64,000 nt of DNA, from assembly GCF_020524345.1 (NCBI RefSeq), contig NZ_JAIVLH010000001.1, forward strand, positions 310,001-374,000. The letters are read 5' to 3'. Each line of letters begins with the position of its first letter. The first letter of the stretch is position 1. Source of the stretch: Metabacillus niabensis. GTDB lineage: Bacteria > Bacillota > Bacilli > Bacillales > Bacillaceae. Positions 36,234-45,753 of the stretch are shown here, one piece after another. A model generated the notes under the pieces. The model did no database searches, was not told the DNA's origin, and saw only the letters and a list, made by a program, of their open reading frames with translations. The translations under genes and the position numbers were made by a program.

Positions 36234-38306
36234 ATGCAGCGAGTTATGATAGTTGGGGCAGGTAAAGCTGGTTTAGCGCTATTAAAGAGAATGGTTGAAA
36301 CATCAATTATGAAAGTAGTTGCTGTTATTGACCAAAATGAGCTAGCGCCAGGGATAGAATATGCAAAAAAGCGAGGCATACAAACAAGTACTAAATGGGA
36401 ACCGTTCATGAATTCTAACCTCAATATAATTATTGAGGCAACAGGTTCTAACGAAGTGATGCAAAAATTACAAAATGTAAAGCATTCTGATATGATGATC
36501 ATTCCCGGATCTGTAGCACTAATCATTTCTGAGCTTGTTGAAGAAAAAGAGGAATTGATTGCAAGACTTAAAGAAGAAACGTATAAACAGCAAACGATCT
36601 TTAATTCGACAAATGATGGAATGATTGTTATTGATATGAACGAAAAGATCATTTTGTTCAATAAAATGGCTGAAAAAATTACCGGTTTTCCCCGCGAAAA
36701 AGCAATAGGTTTGAATATAAAAAAGGTAATCTCATCAAGTAAGCTTGGTAGAACATTAAAAACCCGTGAAGTTGAAATAAATCAAGAGCAAGTCCTGGAA
36801 AATGGTTTGAAGATTATTACAACGAGAATTCCAATGATCGATGAATCTGGAAATCTGCTAGGTGCATTGTCGTTGTTTAAAGATATTACTGAGGTTGTGA
36901 ATTTAGCAGAGGAAGTCACAAATTTAAAAGATATACAGATGATGCTTGAAGCGATTATTCAATCTTCTGAAGAAGCTATTTCGGTTGTTGACGAGGAAGG
37001 TAGAGGAATTCTTATTAACCGTGCATATTCAAGGTTAACGGGGCTAACTGAAGATCAAGTAATAGGTAAACCTGCAACAGCCGATATTTCAGAGGGTGAG
37101 AGTATGCATATGAAGGTATTACAAACGAGGCGTGCTGTCCGCGGGGCAAGAATGAAAGTTGGACCCGCTAAAAAAGATGTGATTGTTAATGTTGCACCCG
37201 TTATTGTTAGCGGTAAGCTAAAAGGAAGTGTTGGGGTTATTCATGATATGTCTGAAATACAGACCTTAACAACTGAACTAAACCGGGCTCGACAAATCAT
37301 TCGAACGTTAGAAGCAAAATATTCATTTGAAGATATTATTGGTGTAAGTGACGAAATGAAAATGGCAATTGAACAAGCGAAATTAGGAGCCAAAACACCT
37401 GCAACTGTCTTGCTAAGAGGGGAATCGGGAACAGGAAAAGAGCTATTTGCCCATGCCATCCATAATGCAAGTGACAGGAAATACAATAAGTTTATTCGAG
37501 TTAATTGTGCCGCGATTTCCGAGAATCTTCTTGAAAGCGAACTGTTTGGTTATGATGAGGGGGCTTTTTCAGGAGCTAAACGAGGCGGAAAAAAGGGATT
37601 CTTCGAAGAAGCAAATAATGGAAGTATCTTTTTAGACGAGATAGGTGAGCTTTCAGCTAATATGCAGGCAAAGCTATTACGGGTATTGCAAGAAAATGAA
37701 ATTGTCAGGGTTGGAGGAACTAAGCCAATTGCTGTAAATGTACGTGTAATTGCAGCTACAAATGTAAATATTGAAAAGGCGATGGCTGAAGGAAGCTTTA
37801 GGGAGGATTTATATTATCGACTAAATCGATATCCAATCTCCATTCCACCATTAAGAGATCGTAAGGAAGATATACCGGCATTATGTGAACGGTTGCTTCG
37901 AAAATTAAATCAAGATTATGGAAGGAATATTGAAGGCTTAACTTCACATGCCATCAATCAGCTTATTCAGTATCATTGGCCGGGAAATGTAAGAGAGCTT
38001 GAAAATGTCCTGGGAAGAGCAATTATCTTTATGGAATATCATGAAACTACGATAAGTGAAAAGCATATTCCAATGCTTCAACTTTCTCGACTTGAAAGAA
38101 AAGTACAAGAAAATAAAGCATTTGTCCATAATAATGAAGAAACACTTGCTGAGGCAGTTGAACGAGTTGAGGCAGATGTTATAAAACGATCTTTGGAGTT
38201 CCATGAATATAATCGAACACAAACAGCAAAAGCTTTGGGAATTTCATTAAGAAGTCTTTATTACAAAATGGAAAAATATAATCTTGCAAACAATAGCATG
38301 CAATAG
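36234..38306 (+). CDS. bkdR: Sigma-54-dependent activator BkdR
   Basis: 690 aa activator of the bkd operon. Order: N-terminal Rossmann-like segment ([17 protein letters not shown], residues 1-110), two PAS domains (about 120-220 and 235-345), a sigma-54 AAA+ domain (about 365-600) with Walker A GESGTGKE and Walker [12 protein letters not shown], and a C-terminal Fis-type HTH ([19 protein letters not shown]). The sigma-54 contact loop reads GAFSGA rather than the usual GAFTGA. It lies upstream of the operon it should activate. GGGATAG is the only upstream ribosome binding site. Confidence 0.93.
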   Translation: MQRVMIVGAGKAGLALLKRMVETSIMKVVAVIDQNELAPGIEYAKKRGIQTSTKWEPFMNSNLNIIIEATGSNEVMQKLQNVKHSDMMIIPGSVALIISELVEEKEELIARLKEETYKQQTIFNSTNDGMIVIDMNEKIILFNKMAEKITGFPREKAIGLNIKKVISSSKLGRTLKTREVEINQEQVLENGLKIITTRIPMIDESGNLLGALSLFKDITEVVNLAEEVTNLKDIQMMLEAIIQSSEEAISVVDEEGRGILINRAYSRLTGLTEDQVIGKPATADISEGESMHMKVLQTRRAVRGARMKVGPAKKDVIVNVAPVIVSGKLKGSVGVIHDMSEIQTLTTELNRARQIIRTLEAKYSFEDIIGVSDEMKMAIEQAKLGAKTPATVLLRGESGTGKELFAHAIHNASDRKYNKFIRVNCAAISENLLESELFGYDEGAFSGAKRGGKKGFFEEANNGSIFLDEIGELSANMQAKLLRVLQENEIVRVGGTKPIAVNVRVIAATNVNIEKAMAEGSFREDLYYRLNRYPISIPPLRDRKEDIPALCERLLRKLNQDYGRNIEGLTSHAINQLIQYHWPGNVRELENVLGRAIIFMEYHETTISEKHIPMLQLSRLERKVQENKAFVHNNEETLAEAVERVEADVIKRSLEFHEYNRTQTAKALGISLRSLYYKMEKYNLANNSMQ

Positions 38307-38317
38307 AATTCATAGTT

Positions 38318-38331
38318 TGCAAAAAGGTGCA
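38318..38331 (+). promoter_or_regulatory. BkdR upstream activating site candidate
   Basis: TGCAAAAAGGTGCA shares TGCAAAAA(N)2TGCA with the dyad in the bkdR promoter (36164-36177). It is about 230 bp before the sigma-54 promoter, a workable distance for an enhancer site reached by DNA looping. Confidence 0.4.
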
Positions 38332-38414
38332 TGATCGTTATATGATAAAGAAGGATAAATGAAAAAGTCTTTCTTTGCATAATTTGAAAATGTAAGAAAA
38401 CAATGGATTATGCT

Positions 38415-38470
38415 TGAGAAAAACTCTGGCTTTCGCAAATAGAATTTAGCGGCAAGCCACGGTTTTTCTA
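38415..38470. repeat. Dispersed hairpin repeat A, copy 3
   Basis: Arms GAGAAAAACTCTGGC and GCCACGGTTTTTCT around TTTCGCAAATAGAATTTAGCG. The arms have changed together (CTCTGGC against GCCACGG) relative to the copies at 20677 and 55450. It lies between bkdR and its sigma-54 promoter. Confidence 0.65.
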
Positions 38471-38546
38471 CTCTTTTTTTCATACATAAATGTGATGGAG
38501 TATATTTTTAATCACTCAACTTAAAATGGGGACAAGGTTTACTTTT

Positions 38547-38563
38547 TTGGCACACTTCTTGCT
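38547..38563 (+). promoter_or_regulatory. Sigma-54 (SigL) promoter of the bkd operon
   Basis: TTGGCACACTTCTTGCT matches the -24/-12 consensus TTGGCACNNNNNTTGCW at every specified base, with GG and GC 12 bp apart. It lies 60 bp before ptb, directly downstream of the activator gene bkdR. Confidence 0.93.
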
Positions 38564-38623
38564 TATATTTAAGAAACAATTAGTTGATGGTCAAACTGAT
38601 GTTTTGGAAGGAAATGAATGTGA

Positions 38624-39520
38624 ATGAAGTTGGAAAATCTGCTTATAGAAGCAGCAAAAATAAAAGGTCAAAGTGTAGCTGTGGCATCAGCTGAGGATGA
38701 AGAGGTCATTGAGGCGGTAGCAGAGGCAATTAATCGTGATTTAGCTCATTTCATGCTTTTTGGCCAAAAAGATGAAATTGAACTTTTGTTGGACAAAAAA
38801 GGAATAAAAAAAGAAATGGTTCAAATCATTCAATCTCGATCTCAACAACAAGCTGCAGAGCTTGCGGTAAGAGCTGTTCATCAAAATGAGGCATCAGTTC
38901 TTATGAAAGGTCATATCCCAACATCCATTCTTTTAAAGGCTGTTTTAAATAAGGAATATGGCTTAAGAACTGGAAGAGTTTTATCTCATGTTGCTATGTT
39001 TGACATTCCAGGGTTTTCTAAAGCGGTTTTTGTGACAGATGCAGCAATGAACATTGAACCGGATTTACAACAAAAAGAGCAGATCGTTGTAAATGCTATA
39101 AATGTTGCGCGGTCAATCGGAGTTTCTGTACCAAAGGTCGCAGCAATTGCCGCTGTAGAGGTTGTTAATCCATCAATGAAAGCAACCCTTGACGCAGCAG
39201 CACTTACAATGATGTATAAGAGAGGTCAAATTCAAAATTGTGTGATTGATGGCCCTTTAGCACTTGATAATGCAGTCTCTCTTCTTGCGGCACAACATAA
39301 AGGAATCACAAGTGAAGTTGCAGGGCAAGTTGACATCCTCTTGGTTCCTACCATTGAAGCAGGAAATGTTCTATATAAATCATTGATTTATTTTGCAAAA
39401 GCAAAGGTGGGAGCAGTAATCGCAGGAGCAAAGGCTCCAATTGTCCTAACAAGCCGATCTGACAGTTCTGAAAGTAAACTTTATTCATTAGCCTTGGCTC
39501 TATGTTCTTCAGAAAAGTAA
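38624..39520 (+). CDS. ptb: Phosphate butyryltransferase
   Basis: 298 aa. First bkd operon gene; converts (branched) acyl-CoA and phosphate to acyl phosphate, which Buk uses to make ATP. Phosphotransacetylase-family motifs include LMKGHIPTSILLKAVL, HVAMFDIPGFSK, VTDAAMNIEPDLQQK and DGPLALDNAVS. GGAAGGAAATGAATGTGA precedes ATG 38624. The 21-bp gap to bcd supports cotranscription from the sigma-54 promoter. Confidence 0.93.
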   Translation: MKLENLLIEAAKIKGQSVAVASAEDEEVIEAVAEAINRDLAHFMLFGQKDEIELLLDKKGIKKEMVQIIQSRSQQQAAELAVRAVHQNEASVLMKGHIPTSILLKAVLNKEYGLRTGRVLSHVAMFDIPGFSKAVFVTDAAMNIEPDLQQKEQIVVNAINVARSIGVSVPKVAAIAAVEVVNPSMKATLDAAALTMMYKRGQIQNCVIDGPLALDNAVSLLAAQHKGITSEVAGQVDILLVPTIEAGNVLYKSLIYFAKAKVGAVIAGAKAPIVLTSRSDSSESKLYSLALALCSSEK

Positions 39521-39541
39521 AACCTTAGGAGGAAACACATC

Positions 39542-40639
39542 ATGGAAATTTTCAAATATATGGAGCAATACGACTATGAACAATTGGTATTTTGCCAAGA
39601 TAAACAATCAGGATTAAAAGCCATTATTGCTATTCACGATACAACATTAGGCCCAGCACTAGGAGGAACACGAATGTGGACATATGCTTCAGAGGAAGAA
39701 GCAATAGAGGATGCACTTCGTCTTGCTCGTGGGATGACATATAAAAATGCTGCTGCAGGTTTAAATCTGGGAGGCGGAAAAACAGTTATAATTGGTGACC
39801 CAAGAAAAGATAAAAATGAAGAAATGTTCAGAGCATTTGGACGTTATATTCAAGGACTGAATGGACGATACATTACGGCTGAAGATGTTGGGACTACTGT
39901 TGCAGATATGGATCTCATTCATGAGGAAACAGATTATGTAACAGGTATTTCTCCTGCATTTGGTTCTTCGGGTAATCCATCTCCAGTTACGGCTTTTGGA
40001 GTTTACAGGGGAATGAAGGCTGCTGCAAAAGAAGCTTTTGGTACAGATTCTCTAGAAGGAAAAGTTGTGGCTGTACAAGGTGTAGGGAATGTTGCGTATA
40101 ATCTTTGCAAGCATCTCCATGAAGAAGGAGCAAAATTAATTGTAACAGATATTAATCAAGAAGCTGTTCGAAGAGCTGTAGAAGATTTTAATGCTAAGGC
40201 TGTTGAACCGAATGATATTTATAGTGTTGATTGCGATATTTATGCACCTTGTGCATTGGGTGCAACAATAAATGATGTTACGATTCCTCAATTGAAAGCA
40301 AAAGTTATTGCAGGTGCGGCAAACAATCAATTAAAAGATTCAAAGCACGGTGATATTATTCATGAATTGGGAATCGTATATGCACCTGATTATGTGATTA
40401 ATGCTGGTGGAGTAATCAATGTTGCTGATGAATTGTATGGTTACAATAGTGAAAGAGCGCTCAAAAAAGTGGAAACAATTTACAATAACATCTCCCGGGT
40501 TATTGAAATAGCAAAACGAGATGGAATTCCAACATACAAGGCTGCTGATCGCTTAGCAGAAGAAAGAATTGAGAGAATGAGAAACTCACGTAGCCAGTTC
40601 TTACAAAACGGTCACCATATTTTAAGTAGAAGATCGTAA
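39542..40639 (+). CDS. bcd: Leucine/branched-chain amino acid dehydrogenase
   Basis: 365 aa NAD-dependent enzyme that deaminates Leu, Val and Ile to 2-oxoacids. The substrate domain has [10 protein letters not shown] and [18 protein letters not shown] (catalytic Lys) and TAEDVGTT; the NAD domain has [17 protein letters not shown] and AGAANNQL; then [35 protein letters not shown] precedes ATG 39542. It feeds the downstream 2-oxoacid dehydrogenase. Confidence 0.95.
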   Translation: MEIFKYMEQYDYEQLVFCQDKQSGLKAIIAIHDTTLGPALGGTRMWTYASEEEAIEDALRLARGMTYKNAAAGLNLGGGKTVIIGDPRKDKNEEMFRAFGRYIQGLNGRYITAEDVGTTVADMDLIHEETDYVTGISPAFGSSGNPSPVTAFGVYRGMKAAAKEAFGTDSLEGKVVAVQGVGNVAYNLCKHLHEEGAKLIVTDINQEAVRRAVEDFNAKAVEPNDIYSVDCDIYAPCALGATINDVTIPQLKAKVIAGAANNQLKDSKHGDIIHELGIVYAPDYVINAGGVINVADELYGYNSERALKKVETIYNNISRVIEIAKRDGIPTYKAADRLAEERIERMRNSRSQFLQNGHHILSRRS

Positions 40640-40657
40640 TAATGAACAAAATTTTCG

Positions 40658-40712
40658 GAATTAACCTCAACAACACCGTAAATGTCCATGTTATTTTGTC
40701 GGGGTTAATTCA
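40658..40712 (+). other. Intercistronic hairpin between bcd and buk
   Basis: GGAATTAACC (40658-40667) can pair with GGTTAATTC (40703-40711) across about 35 nt. No T run follows. The 168-bp bcd-buk gap is unusual inside this otherwise tight operon and may be an RNA-processing site. Confidence 0.35.
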
Positions 40713-40807
40713 GTGCGTTACTCTTCATCTCAAAAAACCTCAGAAAGAAGCTGTACATATCGAAGCAATAAATAAAATGATTGAATGACTACGGAGGTTT
40801 TGGCCAA

Positions 40808-41914
40808 TTGCTGAGCAATGAATATCGAATACTTGTCATAAATCCAGGTTCAACCTCAACAAAAATTGGTGTTTTTGACAATAAAAGATCCATTTTTGAG
40901 AAAACACTTCGGCATGATGCTGAAAAACTTAATACGTTTTCGTCTATTATTGACCAATATGAATTTCGGAAACAAACCATCCTTGAAACACTTGATGAAG
41001 AAGGGATTAACATCTCCAAATTAAATGCGGTCTGTGCTCGGGGTGGACTCCTTCGTCCAATTGAGGGCGGCACTTACACTGTTAATGACGAGATGATTGA
41101 AGATTTAAGAAAAGGTTTTGCTGGACAGCATGCCTCTAATTTAGGTGGCATTATAGCTTTTGAAATTGCTGCTGGCTTAAATATCCCAGCTTATATCGTA
41201 GATCCGGTGGTTGTGGATGAAATGGAAGAAATCGCGAAAATATCAGGTATCCCTTCTATTCAAAGAAGAAGTATTTTTCATGCATTAAATCAAAAAGCAG
41301 TTGCACGTAGAGTGGCGGCAGATCTCAATAAAAAATATGAAGATTTAAACTTAATCATTACTCATATGGGTGGAGGTATCACTGTTGGTGCTCATAAGAA
41401 CGGTCGTGTTATTGATGTGAATAACGGTTTGCACGGTGATGGACCATTTAGTCCCGAGAGAGCAGGGACTGTACCAGCAGGGGACCTTGTAGCAATGTGC
41501 TATTCTGGAGACTTTTACCGGGAAGAAATGATGAAGAAGCTTGTAGGACAAGGTGGATTAGTCGGATATTTAGGCACGAATGATGCAACAAAGGTAGAGA
41601 AAATGATTAAAGCAGGGGATCAAAAAGCAACATTAATTTATAATGCAATGGCCTATCAAATTGCAAAAGAAATTGGCTCTGCAAGTGCAGTTTTAAAAGG
41701 TAAGGTTGATGCAATCGTATTAACTGGAGGTTTAGCATATGGAAAAACCTTTGTTAATAAGATTTCATCGTATGTTGATTGGATTGCAGATGTTTATGTG
41801 TTTCCGGGTGAAAATGAGCTGCAGGCATTAGCTGAAGGTGCACTCCGAGTATTAAGAAAAGAAGAGGAAGCCAAACATTATCCGAATGAGAAAATGGTGT
41901 CAAAGGTTTTTTAA
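40808..41914 (+). CDS. buk: Butyrate kinase
   Basis: 368 aa acetokinase-family enzyme producing ATP and (branched) carboxylic acid from the acyl phosphate made by Ptb. Motifs: [16 protein letters not shown] (phosphate/Mg), [48 protein letters not shown] and [11 protein letters not shown] start at TTG 40808 ([14 protein letters not shown]), following ACGGAGG with 9-10 bases; the TTG at 40781 precedes that ribosome binding site. Confidence 0.93.
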   Translation: MLSNEYRILVINPGSTSTKIGVFDNKRSIFEKTLRHDAEKLNTFSSIIDQYEFRKQTILETLDEEGINISKLNAVCARGGLLRPIEGGTYTVNDEMIEDLRKGFAGQHASNLGGIIAFEIAAGLNIPAYIVDPVVVDEMEEIAKISGIPSIQRRSIFHALNQKAVARRVAADLNKKYEDLNLIITHMGGGITVGAHKNGRVIDVNNGLHGDGPFSPERAGTVPAGDLVAMCYSGDFYREEMMKKLVGQGGLVGYLGTNDATKVEKMIKAGDQKATLIYNAMAYQIAKEIGSASAVLKGKVDAIVLTGGLAYGKTFVNKISSYVDWIADVYVFPGENELQALAEGALRVLRKEEEAKHYPNEKMVSKVF

Positions 41915-42039
41915 ATGTTAAAACAACATAGGGCACCTTAGCCTACCTGGCATAAAGAAGTGGTAGAAAAGATGTAGAACAGCAGATGTTCTTTATAAAA
42001 AATATTTGTTGCTTCCTACAAACGAAGGAGTGTATGAAA

Positions 42040-43461
42040 GTGGCTACTGATTACGATTTGGTTATTCTTGGTGGAGGGACCGGTGGCTATGTTGCTGCAA
42101 TTCGGGCTTCACAGCTTGGACTTAAAACAGCGATTGTGGAGAAGGGAAAACTTGGAGGAACCTGCCTCCATAAAGGGTGTATCCCTAGTAAAGCATTATT
42201 AAGAAGCGCAGAAGTTTTCACCACTGCAAAAAAAGGTGATCAATTCGGTGTAGAAACTTTAGATGTTAAGCTTAATTTTTTGAAGGTACAAGAGCGAAAA
42301 CAAGCAATTGTTAATCAATTGCACCAAGGTGTTCAGCAATTAATGAAAAAAGGAAAAATTGATATTTATGAAGGTTTCGGTCGAATTCTTGGCCCTTCCA
42401 TTTTTTCACCAATGCCCGGTACGATTTCGGTTGAGATGAACAATGGAGAGGAAAATGAAATGCTTATTCCTAAGAATGTCATTATTGCTACGGGTTCAAG
42501 GCCTAGAAGTATTGATGGACTAGAAATCGATGGTAAAACGATTATAAGTTCTGATGAAGCTTTGGAATTAACATCCCTACCAAAATCAGTCATCATTGTT
42601 GGAGGTGGTGTGATCGGTATTGAATGGGCTTCAATGCTTTCAGACTTTGGAGTTAGTGTAACTCTTTGTGAATATGCTGACCGCATCCTTCCGACAGAAG
42701 ATAAAGAAATTTCAAAAGAAATGACTCGATTAATGACAAAAAAGGGTGTAAACATTTATACAAGTACAAAGGTACTACCGGAAACAATGAAAAAAGAAAA
42801 CGGTGTAACCATTCTCGCTGAGTATCAGGGTAAACAAATAGAATTTGCAGCAGAAATTATGCTCGTATCTGTTGGTCGAAACCCAAATGTCGAGGGAATT
42901 GGTCTTGAAAATACAGATATACAATTAGAAAAAGGTTTTATCAGCACTAATCAGCTTTATCAAACAAAGGAAACTCACATTTATGCAATTGGAGATGTTA
43001 TTGGGGGACTACAGTTAGCACATGTAGCCTCACATGAAGGGATTATTGCTGTGGAGCATATAGCAGGAAAGAATCCAATCCCTATGGATCAGACATTGAT
43101 ATCTAAATGTATTTACAGTTCGCCTGAGGCAGCTAGTGTAGGGTTTACTGAAGATGAAGCGAAAGAAAAAGGATATAAAGTGAAGATTGGTAAATTTCCT
43201 TTTAAGGCGATTGGGAAGGCCCTTGTTTTTGGCGAAACAGATGGATTTGTCAAACTTGTCGTAGAAGAGGAATCAGATGACATATTAGGAGTCCATATGA
43301 TTGGACCACATGTAACAGATATGATATCTGAAGCAGGTCTTGCGAAAGTTCTTGATGCCACACCGTGGGAGATTTCACACACCATTCATCCACACCCGAC
43401 ATTATCAGAGGCAATTGGTGAAGCTGCACTTGCCGTTGAAGGCAAAGCTATTCATTTTTAA
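42040..43461 (+). CDS. lpdV: Dihydrolipoyl dehydrogenase of the BCKDH complex
   Basis: 473 aa flavoprotein E3. FAD-binding VILGGGTGGYVAAIRASQLG, redox-active disulfide GGTCLHKGCIPSKALL, NAD-binding IIVGGGVIGIEWASML, second FAD motif HIYAIGDVIGG and C-terminal catalytic HTIHPHPTLSEAIGEA. It reoxidises dihydrolipoyl-BkdB with NAD+. GTG 42040 is preferred over ATG 42034 because AAGGAG (42025-42030) is then 9 bases away and the protein begins MATDYD, as in B. subtilis. A repeat-bearing gap of about 260 bp separates it from bkdAA. Confidence 0.94.
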   Translation: MATDYDLVILGGGTGGYVAAIRASQLGLKTAIVEKGKLGGTCLHKGCIPSKALLRSAEVFTTAKKGDQFGVETLDVKLNFLKVQERKQAIVNQLHQGVQQLMKKGKIDIYEGFGRILGPSIFSPMPGTISVEMNNGEENEMLIPKNVIIATGSRPRSIDGLEIDGKTIISSDEALELTSLPKSVIIVGGGVIGIEWASMLSDFGVSVTLCEYADRILPTEDKEISKEMTRLMTKKGVNIYTSTKVLPETMKKENGVTILAEYQGKQIEFAAEIMLVSVGRNPNVEGIGLENTDIQLEKGFISTNQLYQTKETHIYAIGDVIGGLQLAHVASHEGIIAVEHIAGKNPIPMDQTLISKCIYSSPEAASVGFTEDEAKEKGYKVKIGKFPFKAIGKALVFGETDGFVKLVVEEESDDILGVHMIGPHVTDMISEAGLAKVLDATPWEISHTIHPHPTLSEAIGEAALAVEGKAIHF

Positions 43462-43464
43462 TAG

Positions 43465-43710
43465 TGAAGTGTAAGTACAAGAACAGAGACGGTGGTCGCT
43501 GAACGGGCGCTTACGCTTTTGGAAGTATTGTAATAAGTTAATATTTTCTTACTTAGTTCTGTGTCCAGCTCCAGCGCCCAGCGACTAGTGAACTTCACAC
43601 TCCTCCTTACGATAAGTCAACATCGAATCGCTAACGCTCTTCGTGTTTCCTTTATCTCATACGGAGTGCTCCAGTTCATACGTCGCTGAACGGGCGCTTA
43701 CGCTTTTAAA
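43465..43710. repeat. Composite dispersed element C inside the bkd operon
   Basis: GC-richer, non-coding insertion between lpdV and bkdAA. A 26-bp sequence starting GTCGCTGAACGGGCGC occurs identically at 43495-43520 and 43682-43707. The inverted counterpart AGCTCCAGCGCCCAGCGAC lies at 43568-43586, so the right part is bounded by inverted ends. Internal text such as CGATAAGTCAACATCG and CGCTAACGCTCTTCGTGTTT resembles a repeat I have often seen in Bacillus genomes. It looks like two overlapping or partial copies. No transposase. Confidence 0.75.
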
Positions 43711-43725
43711 CTAGGAGGTATACAA

Positions 43726-44718
43726 ATGACAGAAAATCGTCATCAAATGTTAAACCTTACTGATGAAGATGTATTAAATATGTATGAAACAATGTTGTTA
43801 GCAAGAAAAATTGATGAACGGATGTGGCTTTTAAATCGTGCCGGCAAAATTCCATTTGTTATTTCTTGTCAAGGACAAGAAGCTGCTCAAGTGGGAGCTG
43901 CTTTTGCGCTAGACCGTAATGAGGATTATGTGCTTCCCTACTATAGAGATATGGGAGTTGTTTTAACATTCGGGATGACCGCTAAAGATCTAATGCTTTC
44001 AGGTTTTGCAAAAGCCGAAGATCCCAACTCAGGTGGAAGACAAATGCCTGGTCATTTTGGTCAGAAAAAAAATAGAATTGTTACTGGGTCTTCACCTGTT
44101 ACAACTCAGGTTCCTCATGCGGTCGGTATCGCACTTGCGGGAAGAATGCAAAAAAAGAACCTTGTTACATTTGTGACCTTTGGTGAAGGATCATCAAATC
44201 AGGGTGATTTCCATGAGGGGGCGAATTTTGCAGCAGTTCATAAACTGCCTGTTATTTTCATGTGTGAAAATAACAAGTATGCTATTTCTGTTCCTTATGA
44301 TAAACAAGTTGCATGTGAGAAGATTTCAGATCGAGCAATAGGGTATGGAATGCACGGTGAAACTGTAGATGGTAATGATCCGCTTGAAGTGTATCGTGCT
44401 GTAAAAGAAGCAGCAGATCGGGGACGTCGCGGTGAAGGTCCTACATTAATTGAAACAATCTCTTATCGATTAACACCACATTCAAGTGATGATGATGATC
44501 GAAGTTACCGGGAGCAAAACGAAGTTGCTGAAGCAAAGAAAAATGATCCGCTCTTAACATTTGCCCAGTATTTAACATCACATGGAATTTTAACAGATGA
44601 AAAAGAAAAAGAAATCATCGATAACATAATGACAATTGTGAATGAGGCAACCGAATATGCAGAAGCGGCTCCATATGCGGATCCAAATCACGCTTTAAAA
44701 TATGTGTATGCTGAGTAG
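43726..44718 (+). CDS. bkdAA: Branched-chain 2-oxoacid dehydrogenase E1 alpha subunit
   Basis: 330 aa. Thiamine-diphosphate-dependent decarboxylase subunit. TPP motif region FGEGSSNQGDFHEGANFAAVHKLPVIFMCENN (GDG-like start, NN end), QGQEAAQVGAAFAL near the N-terminus and the phosphorylation-loop-like YRLTPHSSDDDDRSYR. Pairs with BkdAB. CTAGGAGGTATACAA precedes ATG 43726, only 15 bp after the repeat element. Twelve bp separate it from bkdAB. Confidence 0.94.
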   Translation: MTENRHQMLNLTDEDVLNMYETMLLARKIDERMWLLNRAGKIPFVISCQGQEAAQVGAAFALDRNEDYVLPYYRDMGVVLTFGMTAKDLMLSGFAKAEDPNSGGRQMPGHFGQKKNRIVTGSSPVTTQVPHAVGIALAGRMQKKNLVTFVTFGEGSSNQGDFHEGANFAAVHKLPVIFMCENNKYAISVPYDKQVACEKISDRAIGYGMHGETVDGNDPLEVYRAVKEAADRGRRGEGPTLIETISYRLTPHSSDDDDRSYREQNEVAEAKKNDPLLTFAQYLTSHGILTDEKEKEIIDNIMTIVNEATEYAEAAPYADPNHALKYVYAE

Positions 44719-44730
44719 GGGGGAGAAAAT

Positions 44731-45714
44731 ATGGCTGTTATATCGTATATTGAAGCCATTACAATGGCGATGCGTGAAGAGATGGAGCGCGACGAAAATG
44801 TTTTTGTATTAGGCGAAGATGTTGGCAAGAAAGGTGGTGTTTTTAAAGCAACTGCAGGTCTGTATGACCAATTCGGAGAAGCTCGGGTAATAGATACACC
44901 ACTTGCTGAATCGGCCATTGCTGGTGTTGGTATTGGTGCGGCTATGTACGGGATGAGACCAGTAGCAGAAATGCAATTTGCTGATTTTATTATGCCTGCT
45001 GTAAATCAAATCGTTTCAGAGGCGGCAAAAATTAGGTATCGATCGAACAATGATTGGAGTTGTCCTATAACAATTCGAGCACCATTTGGTGGTGGAGTGC
45101 ATGGGGCATTATATCATTCTCAATCTGTCGAAGCGATATTCGCGAATCAACCAGGACTTAAGATTGTTATTCCGTCAACACCATATGATGCCAAAGGGCT
45201 TTTAAAAGCAGCGATACGTGATGATGACCCGGTTCTTTTCTTTGAACATAAACGTGCATATCGTTTAATAAAAGGTGAGGTACCAACTGATGATTATGTA
45301 TTGCCAATTGGAAAAGCAGATGTGAAGCGTGAAGGAGATGACGTAACTGTTATTACGTATGGGTTATGTGTCCACTTTGCTCTTCAAGCTGCTGAGCGCT
45401 TGTCAAATGATGGTATTTCTGTTCATGTAGTTGATTTACGTACAGTATACCCATTAGATAAAGAAACAATTATTGAAGCAGCTTCCAAAACCGGTAAAGT
45501 ATTACTTGTCACAGAAGATAATAAAGAAGGAAGTATTATTGGTGAGGTATCAGCCATCATTGCAGAAAACTGTCTATTTGATTTGGACGCTCCGGTTATG
45601 AGATTGGCAGGTCCTGATGTACCCGCGATGCCTTATGCTCCGACGATGGAAAAATTCTTTATGATGAATCCTGACAAAGTTGAGGAAGCGATACGTAAAT
45701 TAGCTGAGTTTTAA
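44731..45714 (+). CDS. bkdAB: Branched-chain 2-oxoacid dehydrogenase E1 beta subunit
   Basis: 327 aa. Transketolase-like pyrimidine-binding domain with FVLGEDVGKKGGVFKATAGL, DTPLAESAIAGVGIGAAMYG (conserved Glu for TPP activation) and MQFADFIMPAVNQIVSEAAK; C-terminal transketolase domain with VVDLRTVYPLDKETI. Forms the alpha2-beta2 E1 with BkdAA. GGGGGGAGAAAAT precedes ATG 44731. Confidence 0.94.
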   Translation: MAVISYIEAITMAMREEMERDENVFVLGEDVGKKGGVFKATAGLYDQFGEARVIDTPLAESAIAGVGIGAAMYGMRPVAEMQFADFIMPAVNQIVSEAAKIRYRSNNDWSCPITIRAPFGGGVHGALYHSQSVEAIFANQPGLKIVIPSTPYDAKGLLKAAIRDDDPVLFFEHKRAYRLIKGEVPTDDYVLPIGKADVKREGDDVTVITYGLCVHFALQAAERLSNDGISVHVVDLRTVYPLDKETIIEAASKTGKVLLVTEDNKEGSIIGEVSAIIAENCLFDLDAPVMRLAGPDVPAMPYAPTMEKFFMMNPDKVEEAIRKLAEF

Positions 45715-45753
45715 TAATTTGTAGAAAAGCCTTTTAACCGAGGAGGTTCCATT

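Noticed and set aside
36143-36661. 172-codon antisense frame over the start of bkdR
   Set aside because: It lies wholly on the opposite strand of a well-supported gene and its promoter, is rich in Ser/Ile/Cys as antisense frames are, and has no ribosome binding site.
42366-42755. 129-codon antisense frame inside lpdV
   Set aside because: Shadow of lpdV; composition (Ser/Ile/Pro-rich) and lack of a ribosome binding site argue against coding.
43465-43710. Insertion sequence in the bkd operon
   Set aside because: No transposase frame and too short for an IS; described as a non-coding repeat instead.
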